DNA of 64,000 nucleotides from Helianthus annuus (Eukaryota > Streptophyta > Magnoliopsida > Asterales > Asteraceae). Positions 47,249 to 58,143 of this stretch are shown here, piece by piece. Under the pieces are notes generated by a model. That model made no database searches. It was not told the origin of the DNA and saw only the letters and a list, made by a program, of their open reading frames with translations. Each line of letters opens with the position of its first letter. Position 1 is the first letter of the stretch. The stretch spans positions 37,917,140 through 37,981,139 of the forward strand of contig NC_035444.2 of the NCBI RefSeq assembly GCF_002127325.2. Direction: 5' to 3'. A program made the position numbers and the translations under genes.

Positions 47249-47313
47249 GTGGCTGAGCTTCAGAAACAATTGAAAATGGAGATCAAATCAAGAAACAGAG
47301 CCGAAAAGATCTG
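47249..47313 (+). pseudogene. Exon-like fragment, unidentified coiled-coil type
   Basis: Bounded by AATGCAG and CTG/GTAATA. The open frame reads VAELQKQLKMEIKSRNRAE, which looks like a coiled coil. I do not recognise the source gene. Confidence 0.35.
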
Positions 47314-50300
47314 GTAATATTCAAATTATAATCTTTTTTTTTTGCATTCAGTCATCAGTTTTGCGTTCCGAATCAAGCTCAGCTGCAGCTTACATTGCAA
47401 AAGATCTTTGTTTTAAGCAATTACTAACCAATTATTCGTTTTTTTGTATTTCATGGATCCGGGTATACTCCCCTCATAAATACAGTTATTTTTTTCTTGA
47501 GGTGAAGGTATACATGGACGATGGGTGGCGGTTATTTGTAGGATGCCACTGGAAATTAGACAAAGATACGAGTGGTTCCACTACAAAAAAAAAGCTTTTT
47601 TATTATTTTATTGTGTATCATTACATCTTTACTCCGAGTTGAATTTCTGTTCGCGGCACATTTTAAATAATGTTTTTTTATTAGATTACTTTTTTATTGC
47701 AGTTTGAGCTTTATTTTTGTGAAAATTCGGTCTATGTTTCGAAGTTTGTGAATCTGGAATTCGACTACATTGTTGTAAACTTATTGGATCTTGAATAGGC
47801 GTGTTGATTTTTTGTAATTAATTAATGGCCGCTCTTCTAACACGAGCACGAGCCGGTCATGATTACTTGATTATATTTTAGTACTGGTTATATAATGCAT
47901 ACTCTGACTATATGATGGATATGATATACACTTTGATTACTGACTTTATTATTGATGTTTCATATGACATAGAGAATGTGGAGATGATGCCTCACATGTC
48001 ATGTTTGGATAATGTGGTATGCAGAAAGGTGAGTTGTATAGTTGTTACCTAATCCCTTTTAAATATATCACCTATAATCATAGGGATACTAATTGATGTT
48101 GGTGTTTGTCATTTCAAGGTTTAGCCGTTGCAAGCAAGAACAATCTTCTTTTTGGCCTTGCTCATAAAAGGTAACTTTTGTAAAAAAAATGGGTAAGTTC
48201 TAAAGATGTATTTTGGAAGTTGTCGTTTGTTCTTGAAACTGCAATAAAAAAGCAATCTAATAAAAAAATGGATGAACTCAGATCTGCTATTACTTTAGTG
48301 TAGTTATTCGAACAAAAAAAAATCTGATTTGTTTATATTATTTTGTAAAAAACGAATACTTGATTGTTCGAAGAGTATTGTTGCATTGCTTAACGTCATC
48401 GTCATATCATTACGTTCTTGTGTATCATCGAGATTTCAAATCTGAGAGGAATAGCGGTGTTTTGGAATAAATTTGAGTCTAAGAATTCTTAGATCTGTTT
48501 TAAGCTGTGATTGTTGTTAACAGCAGCTTCAGCGAACCCGATTTGTAGCATATCATAAAATTCAGATCTTATTTCAAGTTGGCTTTAAAACGAATCTGAG
48601 TTGTTGATGATTGTTTAAATTTAAACGGAATCTGATATCGTAGTAACGACAGAAGAAGTTAAAAAGCCGACTGGGTAATAGCAGAGTTGGTCTGTGTTGT
48701 TTTCCTTCAAACAGTAAAAACGAAAAAATGAGATCAGTTTATGTGTGAGAGTTTGTAGTTGACCAGGTCTGAATTGAATAGATTTTAGTAGTTTTAGAAC
48801 AATCGATTGATGAAAATTTGATTGAAATCATAATTACAGTTTGACGTGTTTCGATTAGAACTGAATTGGTTGTATTTTTGATCGAATTCAGAAACGTTCG
48901 ACTAAAGATTTCATTGTTCTTCATCCATGTTTTGAAAACATCTGGTATAAAACATGAGTCTTTTTGTATGAGTTTTGTTACAAAATTGATGTGTTTTGTT
49001 CCATCAGAAACTGATGCCGAGTGTAATAATGATATGTCGGGTCATTTGATTCACTTGATTTTGCTGGTGGTTTGAAGAACCTGATTGATATGAGTTTTAT
49101 TCTTGATTTTTTGTGTTTTTTGTATATTGTTATTGCCCTATACCTTAATTTTGAATTAATTTGGTAGTTTTGTTTGGCTTAGGTTTTAGTTAATGTTTCC
49201 TAATTTGTCTAGAGCATGCAATTGAGGGATTCAAGCACAGCAACGCAGGAGATGAATACATGTAAGTTTTTAGGGTTTTAATTAGTATACTATTCTTTCC
49301 ATCATTCTTGGTGTGGTTTTTTTTACAGATCTGAAAACTGGGACACAATGCTCTAACCGTCGCCTCCAGCAATGACGGCTAGGTTTTCGAAGAGTTGATC
49401 TGTTGGCAGGTCTCCATTAGTTTTAACTTTTAAGTTTTTAAACATGTTTGGACTTAAATCATTTTTTGCATGATTATTACATGTTTTCATTTGCAAGAGG
49501 ATAATATGAGATTGCTAGATGTCCAAGTGTTCCTGTTGCAAAAGGTTGACCAGAACCACTAAAGTTCTATTTAATCCATACAATCTTAATGATTTGCTTC
49601 AATCCATATGAACTGGTAAACCTTTATTGTTTATTTATGTGATAAAGTTGTGTTACTAAAATTTTAGAGAGTAAAATGCCCTTTTTGTCCTTGCGGTTTG
49701 GCCAGTTTAGCGACTTTCGTTTAGTTTTCATATAACCTGCGTTTTAATTTATATTATGTGCTAGAGACCGGAGTAAACCCACAACTGTTTCTATTCATGA
49801 AGGGGGGGGGGAGTCAGCTGACGTGGCGTGTTTTCTTCACATCTGCAGTAGTGGCGGTAGTAGTCCGTACTGCTATGGGGTGGTGTAAGAGTGGCAAGTG
49901 TGGGCTCTAGGGCTATCTCTTTCGATTTGCGAAACAAAGGCACTATTTTTTATCTTCCAGTGTTCATCATCCACGTAACAATCGGCTTTCAACTTGATCA
50001 GTGTTTGATTTTGAAATATTTATGTTCATCTTTTGTTTGTTTATTTACGGCTCTAGGGTTTTGTGTTCAATATTCTATATCTAACACTTGGATGGTCTAA
50101 GTCAAAATCAACGGTACGATGGTACATGGAAGGATGAAGGTGTTGTGGGTTCTCAATTCTTCACTCCAATGTGAGTTTATTTTATAATTATCTTGCTTTG
50201 ATTTAACTTTGTAATACCGATTTGATGTTAAAATTAGGGTTTAATCAATTTTAGGATTTTAGTATTTTTGTTTCAGTTGTTCCATTGGGCTTGGATAGTT

Positions 50301-51897
50301 ACGCTGGTGATTCTGGTGAATATAATGAGCAACACGTCTTCAAAATCAAGGTTTCTTTTGTGCAATGGAAGATACCGTGGAACAACAACTTATCACCGAA
50401 CAGGTATTGAAATTATTACCCACCAGGTGTTCGATGAAATGCCTCGCGTTTGATTCTAACCCTAAATATGTCTGTCTTTATTTGCAATCTATGTGTTCGA
50501 TGAAATGCCTATTGATGGTGTTGCTATAGGTACGATTCATGAAGACATGCTTGATATTGTGTTGCTTACACATGGATGATGACCTGAGAATCGAATGTGA
50601 TAAAACAAGATAGTTGCCTGCAAAATGATTGGTGGTGGTAGTGATGGTACTTTAGATCTTTGTGTAAGGATAAATTGAAAACATACACTTTCATTCTTAT
50701 GTCAAGCCACAACTTCTTGCTACAAACAACAGGTATCTCCTTTATGATATCCTTCTCCGCAAGTATTGGAAGCCTAAAGAAGTAGAGAGCCTCGGTGCAC
50801 CACCAGATCTCTTTTTACTTTTTAGTTGGTTTTTTAATTTTATTTGCATGTTTGCTTTATACATTTCTTCTTGCAATTTTGGTTTTTTGCTGATAGTTAA
50901 CAATTAGAAGATCACGGGTATATAGGATAAATGCGAGGTGATCAAAGTCAGTGATAACGTGCTCGAATTTCTATCAGTTGATGATGGGGTTTGCTATGTC
51001 CTTGGTCACTCTTGGTGACAAGGGTTCCAATTACTACACCGAGGTATGTACACATTGGCCCATCCACACTCTTTGTCAACGAGAGATTATAATAATTTTT
51101 TATTTTGTTTTCTTTACCTTTTTTTTTACAAAAATGGAAACTTTAGTTTATATAGCATTTAAATTAACTATTGATGTTATAAAGTAATTTGTTAAGATGC
51201 TTGATTGGTACCTTTTTAATTCCTGCTTCACATCAATAAAATGTGAAGAAATAGTCCTACATCATTAGTGCTGCATATATTTGACTATTAGTTTCCCATG
51301 AAAAGATAATGCATGTTGGATGTAATTTATATCAGATCATGAATTTTGTGATTCGAAATTAAATATTATGGAAGCGGGGATTGATTAGTTGATTGATGTT
51401 GTAGGTTATAAGGGTGCCTATAAAGACATATCGGGAGCACAAGACATCATTGGAAGGGTTGATGAGAAGAGGTATGGAGAGATTGTTCATGGGATAAGAA
51501 CTTGAGGAATCATTGTACCAATCTACATCATCTTAAGAGCCTTCACAGCTTTATTACATCGACGACGACACCAGATGGTGAACATTTTTAACTACATTTC
51601 TTTTTGTTTGGTAATGGGTCAGGCCATGTTGGCCCATCAACGTTTGTCTACTTTTTTTAATAATAAATATAAAGAGTTGTACTTTGCATACGATACATGT
51701 TAATAAGGGGTGAATAGGTTATTTTGTTTTACCATGAGATGATTAGTTTTTTATTAACTGGTATGGAAATGATTCTTCTAGATTGGCCATCAGACCCCTA
51801 AATTGGACATTGTATGGGAACTGAATTTTGAAAAAAATATGATTTTGTTGGTTCAATAATTTAGATTATACTCTCAGTTGATCTTTATTAGTTGCAG
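47314..51897 (+). other. Mosaic of intron-like and short exon-like DNA
   Basis: No complete gene found. Several short stretches look like exons bounded by AG and GT: about 48118-48170 (reads SKNNLLFGLAHK), about 50105-50163 (reads RYDGTWKDEGVVGSQFF) and about 51404-51490 (reads VPIKTYREHKTSLEGL). None was recognised. A block near 49680-49760 (CCCTTTTTGTCC, then GGCCAGTTTAGCGACTTTCG) has the look of a dispersed repeat. Poly-G at 49802-49810. All exon-like pieces are on the plus strand, as are the recognised fragments on both sides. Confidence 0.4.
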
Positions 51898-52002
51898 AGT
51901 GCAATAAGATTCATGCATCTAGAAGAAGTGGTTGTTGATGTCTTAAAGGGAAAGTGGGATCACGAGAACACCAAATTTTCATTGCCACCATTAATAAATC
52001 GG
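51898..52002 (+). pseudogene. Exon-like fragment of 35 codons, unidentified
   Basis: Preceded by GTTGCAG and followed by GTAAGT. Exactly 35 open codons (SAIRFMHLEEVVVDVLKGKW onwards). I do not recognise the family. It lies 200 bp before the SNF2 helicase fragment, and whether it belongs to the same gene is unclear. Confidence 0.35.
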
Positions 52003-52200
52003 GTAAGTGGCTAACTTATCCCATGTACACATTTATTTATTACATTTTAGATTTTTATCAACATTAAGTTATGGACTTTTTAAATTTATATCTTTATCAA
52101 TTTTTTACAATTCAATATGATAGATGGGTCCTACAAATATATTTTTAAATGCTTAATGAATTTTTACAATTGCTTTTATTGGTAGCCCTTCACCATTAAT

Positions 52201-53040
52201 CAGTATGGTATTGAATATAGGAGACTTGATGGCTCAATGTCTTCATCTGCAAGGGATAGTGCAGTTAAAGATTTCAACACTGATCCTGAGGTGGCTTCCT
52301 ATTCTTTATAGTTATTACATGAAAATAAGTCTACTGATTGCTAGAGTTAGCAAAATGGGTGGGTCGGATAAATGTTTGGGTTAAATAAAATTATTTTTCC
52401 TATATGAGTTGAAACAAGTAAGGCTAACCAACTTATTATTATAGGGCTAAAAAAATCTCACTGAAGTTTCCAAATGGTTGATTTGCCATAGTAAGTTAAG
52501 ATAACCTGTTAACTTATCTTGAAGTAGTAAAGTTGGAATTTGGCTACCTTAAGTAAAAAAGGTTCTAAACTTTAATGCAATCAGTTTTTTTTTAAACAAA
52601 TTAGCGTTGAATGATATTACAAAATTTTAGTATTGCATAAATAAAATGATTTAGGAGGTTTTATTAATTAAAGATTCACTTTGGGAGATTTTCAATCCGT
52701 TTTACACCAAGCTTTTTTATTTGATCTTTTAGATTAATAACATAATCCTAATCAGAACCATTCAAAAGTAAATGGGTTGTTATTCTAAGCCAAATATTCG
52801 CGAATTTAGTGTTTTCATTTTTGTTAAGAGAGGAAATACGTTACAGGTACCTGTTATGCTGATGTCGCTGAAAGCTGGGAATCTTGGTTTGAACACGGTA
52901 TCTGCATCTCATGTTATTCTTTACGATCTGTGTTTGAATCTAACTACTGAAGATCAAGCCATTGACCAAGCTCATAGAATCGGTCAAACTCGACCTGTTA
53001 CAGTGTCCAGACAGTTGAAGACAGAATTCTTGCTCTCCAG
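52201..53040 (+). pseudogene. Two exons of an SNF2-type helicase (CHR27/28-like)
   Basis: Role of the family: SWI2/SNF2 ATPases related to helicase-like transcription factors; CHR27/CHR28 of Arabidopsis act in RNA-directed DNA methylation. Seen: exon 52201-52290 reads QYGIEYRRLDGSMSSSARDS and ends with a donor-like GAG/GTGGCT. Exon 52847-53040 follows TTACAG and reads VPVMLMSLKAGNLGLN and TEDQAIDQAHRIGQTRPVTV, the last helicase motifs V and VI, ending at CAG/GTTTGT. Residues normally strongly conserved are changed (the usual DLWWNP reads DLCLNL). The N-terminal ATPase lobe and the final exon are absent. It is a fragment, not a gene. Confidence 0.85.
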
Positions 53041-54368
53041 GTTTGTACTTCTGGCGTTAGGATTAAACTGATTTCGGGTTAAGACTGGATCTGAGCAAAA
53101 TGAGTTCAGTTCAATTAAATAAATATTAATTAAGTTCGAATCAATATGGGTTTGGAGCAAAATAAGTTCGGGTCAAACGGGTGGTTTTTTTGAAAAAAAA
53201 AACTTTAAAATTTTGAAACTTTTTTTGAGCACCTATCTTTATATATTACATATGATAATTTTGTCGAAGAAATGGGTTTTGAGAAACAGTTTGATGTTAT
53301 AGATTACTAAACTCTTCATCACTAACTTTGATATAAGGGATATCTGTTTAAGAACTTCTATGGTTTAAAAGTTACCTGTTTTGATTCTTATTGCCTGAAA
53401 CCTAATCTTAAATTTAACCCAAAATGACTTGAAATATTATATGCTCAATTACAATTCTAACAATATAAAGTTCCTAAGAAATTTAATATATTACTTATGA
53501 TATATTTTTAGATTATATAGTATATTAATATCTTGATTCTTGATGCCAGTAAAGATATATGAGATCATTTTCGAGTAATCTGCTGGGCATCACCTAATAT
53601 CAAACCCTTAGAATTTCCTATACCCCTACCAATCTTTCTCCTTGGGTTCGGAGTTTTTAAGCCATCCAAGTAATCATAAAACCATTTTTTCAGATTCTGC
53701 ATTAGGTGATTGCTACTCTCATTTTATATAATGGAGAAGAAGGCATTCACTAAACTTTTTAGCAAATTTACACAGGCTAGGTTGACGTCTGCAACTCTTC
53801 CAACTCCAAGTAACGTCAAGGATTCGGAGAAAGTTAGCAAGAAAGAGACTTAGCTCCCATCTCTATGAATTCATAGCAGTTTTTATGATTTTTACGTTTT
53901 AAACATTGATTTTTTTGAATATTTCAGTTTGTTTGACGTGGTTGTTTGATCTTTATATGCTTTTTTTTATATATATGAATAAATCTATCATTTTTAATCA
54001 ATATTTTTTTCTTTTTAACTTAATCAACTTATCATTTGTCGTGCAAGGATTTCATCACGTTGTTTATAATATGTTTATGAATTTTATTAGTTGAAAATTC
54101 AACTATAAACATAATATAATATAATTTAAAAACAAACAATATAACATTTTGTATCAGTTTACGAAACATTTTTTAACTGAGATCTCATTAAGAATTAAAA
54201 GGTAATAAGCTTTACACGAATACTATGAATACATATGGAGACAAAGTTAGGATACTGATGAAACGGAACAAATAAATTATTGTGGGAAGGGAAAGAAGGT
54301 ACTAACGAGTTTCAAAATATTGTTTTGGTACCTTTTATTATTGAAAACTAATTTTTCCTAACCCAGGA
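53041..54368 (+). other. Non-coding stretch between helicase and bHLH fragments
   Basis: AT-rich and intron-like. A 40-codon open stretch at 53731-53853 (MEKKAFTKLFSKFTQARLTS onwards) contains an internal CACAG and is not recognised. Nothing else is supported. Confidence 0.4.
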
Positions 54369-54455
54369 TGTTTTTATACAAACGGATAAAACTTCAATGT
54401 TGGATGAGGTAATAGATTACTTAAAGAAGCGTCAAGCAGTTGTGCAAATAATTGA
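54369..54455 (+). pseudogene. Exon fragment of a PIF/UNE10-type bHLH factor
   Basis: After a CCCAG acceptor-like site the frame reads QTDKTSMLDEVIDYLKKRQA, matching the loop and second helix of phytochrome-interacting-factor-type bHLH proteins (K-T/A-D-K-x-S-M-L-D-E-V/A-I). The basic region and first helix are not visible nearby. It is a single captured exon of a DNA-binding light-signalling regulator. Confidence 0.7.
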
Positions 54456-54857
54456 ATCTAAAGTAGTTAATATTGTGCTAAGTTGCTATCGTTTTCAAAA
54501 GTATAATGTGGTAATATAGATTATGTTTTGATAGGAATTTTAGAATTTCTCTATTATTGCTTCAATAAGGTGCGTTTTTTGTTGCTTAGAGACTTGAGTG
54601 CTAATGTTTGTTGAATTCGAGTGTTTTTCTCTATCGGAATTTTGCTCTTAATATATTAATAAAAAAATCGAGCAATATGTTGCTTTCTTTTTGTTAGGGT
54701 CAATCAGTTTTTGTATGTGGTTTGTGCAAAATATGTTAATTTTTCTTTTTGAAACATGTGCTATCTGTTTGAGCTAGGGGTGACAATTTTTACTTCAACT
54801 AATTCATGTATGTGGTTTGTGCAAAATTTGAAGTAACCTTTAAGTTGTAAACTGTAG

Positions 54858-55050
54858 TTGGAGCTGATGAAGATGAAGGTAGAATTGAATTGTTACCGAA
54901 GGAAGTCAAGGGTAAAGATATCACAGACCTAATTGATGCCGGCAGGCTTCAGGCTTCAGTTCCCCATTTGGTGGTGGTGTTGTAGTTGCTGCTGTAACCG
55001 GTGGTAGTGTCGCACTTAATATAACAGCTAAATGGGTGCAATTAAAACGA
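54858..55050 (+). pseudogene. Fragment of 60S acidic ribosomal protein P2 gene
   Basis: Begins after GTAG with VGADEDEGRIELLPKEVKGK then DITDLIDAGR, the middle of the P2 stalk protein (family pattern VGAEADDDKIELLLSQVKGKD). A frame change near 54940-54965 leads to the FGGGVVVAAV alanine/glycine hinge, and a stop follows. The start exon and the acidic C-terminal tail are missing. It lies about 340 bp before the Helitron-like 3' end. Confidence 0.75.
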
Positions 55051-55387
55051 TAGGCCAACGTCTTATACTACATAAATTATTTTAACTAGAAGACTATAAT
55101 TATCATTAATATTGTACATTTGATCAAAATATGTTTATTCCTTATTAGATTAGTTAGTAATTATTTGATGGACGTAATTACCCTTATTATCTAATCAAGG
55201 GTTTCCATTTGGATGTATATAAGGTGAGATAACTAGAGAGATAAAGGTCACATAATCACAATAACATCAAGAACTCACAAATTTGTTCGTATTCTCTCTC
55301 TCAAACGTGTTCATCAAAAACCTTTGAAAACAAGTGTTTTTATTTTATTTAATGACAAGTCGATTAATGCAAATTAAATTTTCCGAT

Positions 55388-55414
55388 CCGCGAGTATTCG
55401 CGGGTGATAACCTA

Positions 55415-55415
<1 letters not shown>
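55388..55415 (+). mobile_element. Helitron-like 3' terminus
   Basis: A perfect hairpin, CCGCGA-GTAT-TCGCGG (55388-55403), is followed 8 nt later by CTAG (55412-55415) and then T. Helitrons end in a short GC-rich hairpin about 10 nt before CTRR and insert between A and T. The gene fragments to the left, all on the same strand, are what Helitrons commonly capture. The matching 5' TC end was not found, so the element's extent is unknown. Confidence 0.65.

Positions 55416-55496
<81 letters not shown>
55415..55496. repeat. (GT)n(AT)n microsatellite
   Basis: A GT run to about 55432 followed by an AT run to 55496. The open reading through it (tyrosine-isoleucine repeats) is an artefact. Confidence 0.98.
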
Positions 55497-55500
<4 letters not shown>

Positions 55501-55745
55501 AGGTTCCGTTAGGAACCACCCTTTATTGTAAGAACTGCGAGAACCAATGTGAACACAACCAAAAATACCTAAAAATAGCTAAAAAACACACAATTTTTTT
55601 TATATATTGTTTACATTTTTTTACTTAAAATTCGCTGTATTTCGTTATCAAAAAAAATTTTTGGCTACTAAAAGTAGCGATTTTTAAGTAAAAAATATTT
55701 AAAAAATTGTGTGGTTTTTAGATTTTTTTAGATTTTCTTAGGTTT
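55497..55745. repeat. Foldback (MITE-like) element
   Basis: The left arm (about 55555-55635, with ACACACAATTTTTT and TTTACTTAAAATTCGCT) pairs with the right arm (about 55676-55745, with AGCGATTTTTAAGTAAA and AAAAAATTGTGTGGT). It is preceded by GGTTCCGTTAGGAACCACC, itself a short inverted repeat. Such AT-rich foldbacks are common small plant transposons; no family is assigned. Poly-T and poly-G runs follow (55746-55768). Confidence 0.6.
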
Positions 55746-55872
55746 TTTTTTTTTTTTTGGGGGGGGGGGTTAGTTTTTAGCATTTAGCTTGGGGGGAGGG
55801 GGTTTAGGTTTTTGGAGTGGGGGTGGGGGTTAGATTTTTTAGGTTATTTTGTTGTGTTATATAGACACTATA

Positions 55873-55935
55873 TCTATCTATACTTTCTATAAAAGGAGAA
55901 ATCCAAGTGACATAAGAAAAGCTGATGTGTCAGCT
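55873..55935 (+). mobile_element. Second Helitron-like 5' end (candidate)
   Basis: A/TCTATCTATACTTTCTATAA begins at about 55873, followed by AAAGG and GCTGATGTGTCAGC. Many plant Helitrons begin TCTATACT-like with a similar purine-rich stretch. No hairpin-CTRR end was found to the right within the window, so this may be a remnant. Confidence 0.4.
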
Positions 55936-56058
55936 TGAGAGCATGTCCAACAAGGCTTTTCTTATCTCATTATTACATCATAAAGCCTAATATATAAATC
56001 AATTTAATTTGATTTCACACCACTGTCTTGTGTATTCAAATGGTCTGGCCCACATTCC

Positions 56059-56200
56059 AAATGTATACCGAGCAGCAACTGTTTTGAAAGTAGCAGATGC
56101 TTCCTTTGGTAAATGTATACCGAGCAACAGCTGTTTTGAAAGTAGCAGATGTTTCCTTTGGTAAATGTATACCGAGCAACAACTGTTTTGAAAAATGCGG
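56059..56200 (+). repeat. Tandem 52-bp units, nearly three copies
   Basis: Starts at 56059, 56111 and 56163. Each unit begins AAATGTATACCGAGCARCA; the first two continue through TTTTGAAAGTAGCAGATG, and the third is truncated. A related single, diverged copy lies near 57840-57910. Confidence 0.9.
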
Positions 56201-56560
56201 GTAATTTGAAATTCAAAATGCATGGGGATATGTAATTTTCAATTATTACATGTCACTCACTTACTTCTGTCAATTATCTTCTTATATAAACGTCTTCTCT
56301 ACTTTCAAAATTTCAAACCACATTTCTAATGTATCTCTCCCTCAAACCCCTTCTTCTCAATAGTCGGCATTTGTTCATAAAAGGTAACTGAAAACTGAAG
56401 CACTCTCCGTCCCACTTTCAGAAAATTTTTTGGGGATATGTGGTTTTCCTTGATCATGGTAATGTGATATATATGATTAGGTTTGTTTTCTTTTTTATTT
56501 TTACTAAAGTTTTGTTATATGAGTTATGACTAAATGTTGATTGTGAATGATCTGCTGCAG

Positions 56561-57168
56561 TTGATGATGATGATTGTTCTACAGTTGTTTCCAGTGTCAT
56601 TGTTTCAACATCGTGTAAAGTATGGCTTGGTTTTTTGCTACTCCAGTGTTAAAATTTCGAATTCTTAATTTTCAAGTGATATACTCTAATTCTCGGTTTA
56701 TATTTCAGTCTAATCCCAGTTGTTTGAAATTCATATAATCTGCTGCGGGTTATTATAGGTATGTATTAAAAGAAGCATAAATTTTGGGCATAAAGTTTTG
56801 TTATCTGAGTTATGACTAAATGTATATGATTTTGGGCAGATGATGATGATGTAGAACCCGCAGTAGTTCCTACTAAACGCAAGAAAGGATCTCCTACTGC
56901 TGTAAGATAACATTTTGTCTTTCTAGAGTAATGGTCTTTCCTGCAGATGATGATGACGATGATTGTTCTACAGTTGTTTGTAGTGTCATTGTTTCAACTT
57001 CGTGTAAAGTATGTGTTTTTTGCTACTCCAGTTTTAAAATTTTTAATTCTTAATTTTCAAGTGATATACTCTAATTCTCGATTATGTATATGATTTTGGG
57101 CAGATGATGATGATGTAGAACCCGCAGTAGTTCTTACTAAACGCAAGAAAGGATCGCTACTGCTGCAT
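56561..57168 (+). repeat. Duplicated exon-pair-like block
   Basis: Two exon-like stretches recur in the same order. A GATGATGATTGTTCTACAGT block lies at about 56564 and about 56957. A block reading DDDDVEPAVVPTKRKKGS lies at about 56839 and, with changes, at about 57102. The introns between also match. After the second, the frame appears to continue towards a stop near 57251. I do not recognise the protein; a lysine-rich acidic tail is all that is visible. Confidence 0.55.
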
Positions 57169-58134
57169 CTTGATCTGTTAACGAGAGATCAGGTGATAAG
57201 AAACCTGATGTTGATGAATTGAGTACTTCTGTGGAGTACATGGCGATGTGAAGATATACATTGATGGAATTTAAAGCTAAAAGCACTAAATTTGTAGCTT
57301 AAAGCACTAAATTTTCATGTTAGGTTCGTAAATTTCTTGGTGGTGTTGTTAGATTTTAAAGTTTGGTTGTAATTTTAAGCTGAATTAGTATTATTATCTA
57401 ATTTTTATTATCATCTGATTATTGCAGATTGGTACTCTTGATGTATAAGTGAAATTGTTTCTGATTTTAATCAGATTAGGTGTTGATATTGTATCAATAT
57501 CTGTTACTGTATAGAGAGCATCTGCTCTAAATCATCATCTGCTGATCTAATGGCTGTTTGATTTGCTACTGTTGTCAATTTCTATTATCTGTTGTTGCCA
57601 ACATCTGATTGACTTGCTACTGTTGGAAACAGGAGAGGCTTAAACAGATGTTCCGAATATCTTTGTATTCCAAATGAATAGATTTTTTATCTGAATTATG
57701 ACTAAATGATGATTGCTGATGTGTCAATTTTTATGCTTCTTAGATTTTTTATCTGAGTTAAAATACATTTAATTTCAAACTACTGCTCTATATTTAAATG
57801 TCAAAGTTCTGGCCCACATTCAAGAGTGTAAACTACTGCCCATAGCTAAGAAATTATAACTTAGCAGATGTTTCCTTTGGTAAACATATACCATAGCAGC
57901 GGTTTTGAAATTGCCGGTAATTTCAAATTCAAAATGCCTCGGGATATGTACTTTGCAATTAATGCACGTCACTCAATCACTTCTTTCTTATGTTAAAGGC
58001 GTCTTATAGGTAAATGAATAGGTTATTTTTAATTATAATAATGTGTTTAATTTTATTTTTTTTCCCATGTAAATGCATTAAAAGCCTAACGACTGTCGCA
58101 TCATATTCTTTAGTCATAATTGCCTTCATTGGGT
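57169..58134 (+). other. Non-coding stretch upstream of the F-box gene
   Basis: AT-rich. The segment at about 57825-57985 is a diverged copy of about 56040-56275 (shared GGCCCACATTC, GCAGATGTTTCCTTTGGTAAA, AATTCAAAATGC, GTCACTCA), so the F-box upstream region shares ancestry with the block 1.8 kb to the left. No gene supported. Confidence 0.6.
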
Positions 58135-58143
58135 ATATAAAAT
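58135..58143 (+). promoter_or_regulatory. TATA box of the F-box gene
   Basis: TATATAAAA, 97 bp before the ATG at 58240. This is suitable spacing for a plant core promoter with a short leader. Confidence 0.6.

Noticed and set aside
47361..47707. Small open frames in AT-rich DNA (also near 48866, 49891 and 53906)
   Set aside because: Composition is intron-like, there is no recognisable protein, and nothing supports them beyond lack of stops.
55419..55628. Open frame of tyrosine-isoleucine repeats
   Set aside because: It is a translation of the (GT)n(AT)n microsatellite and has no gene context.
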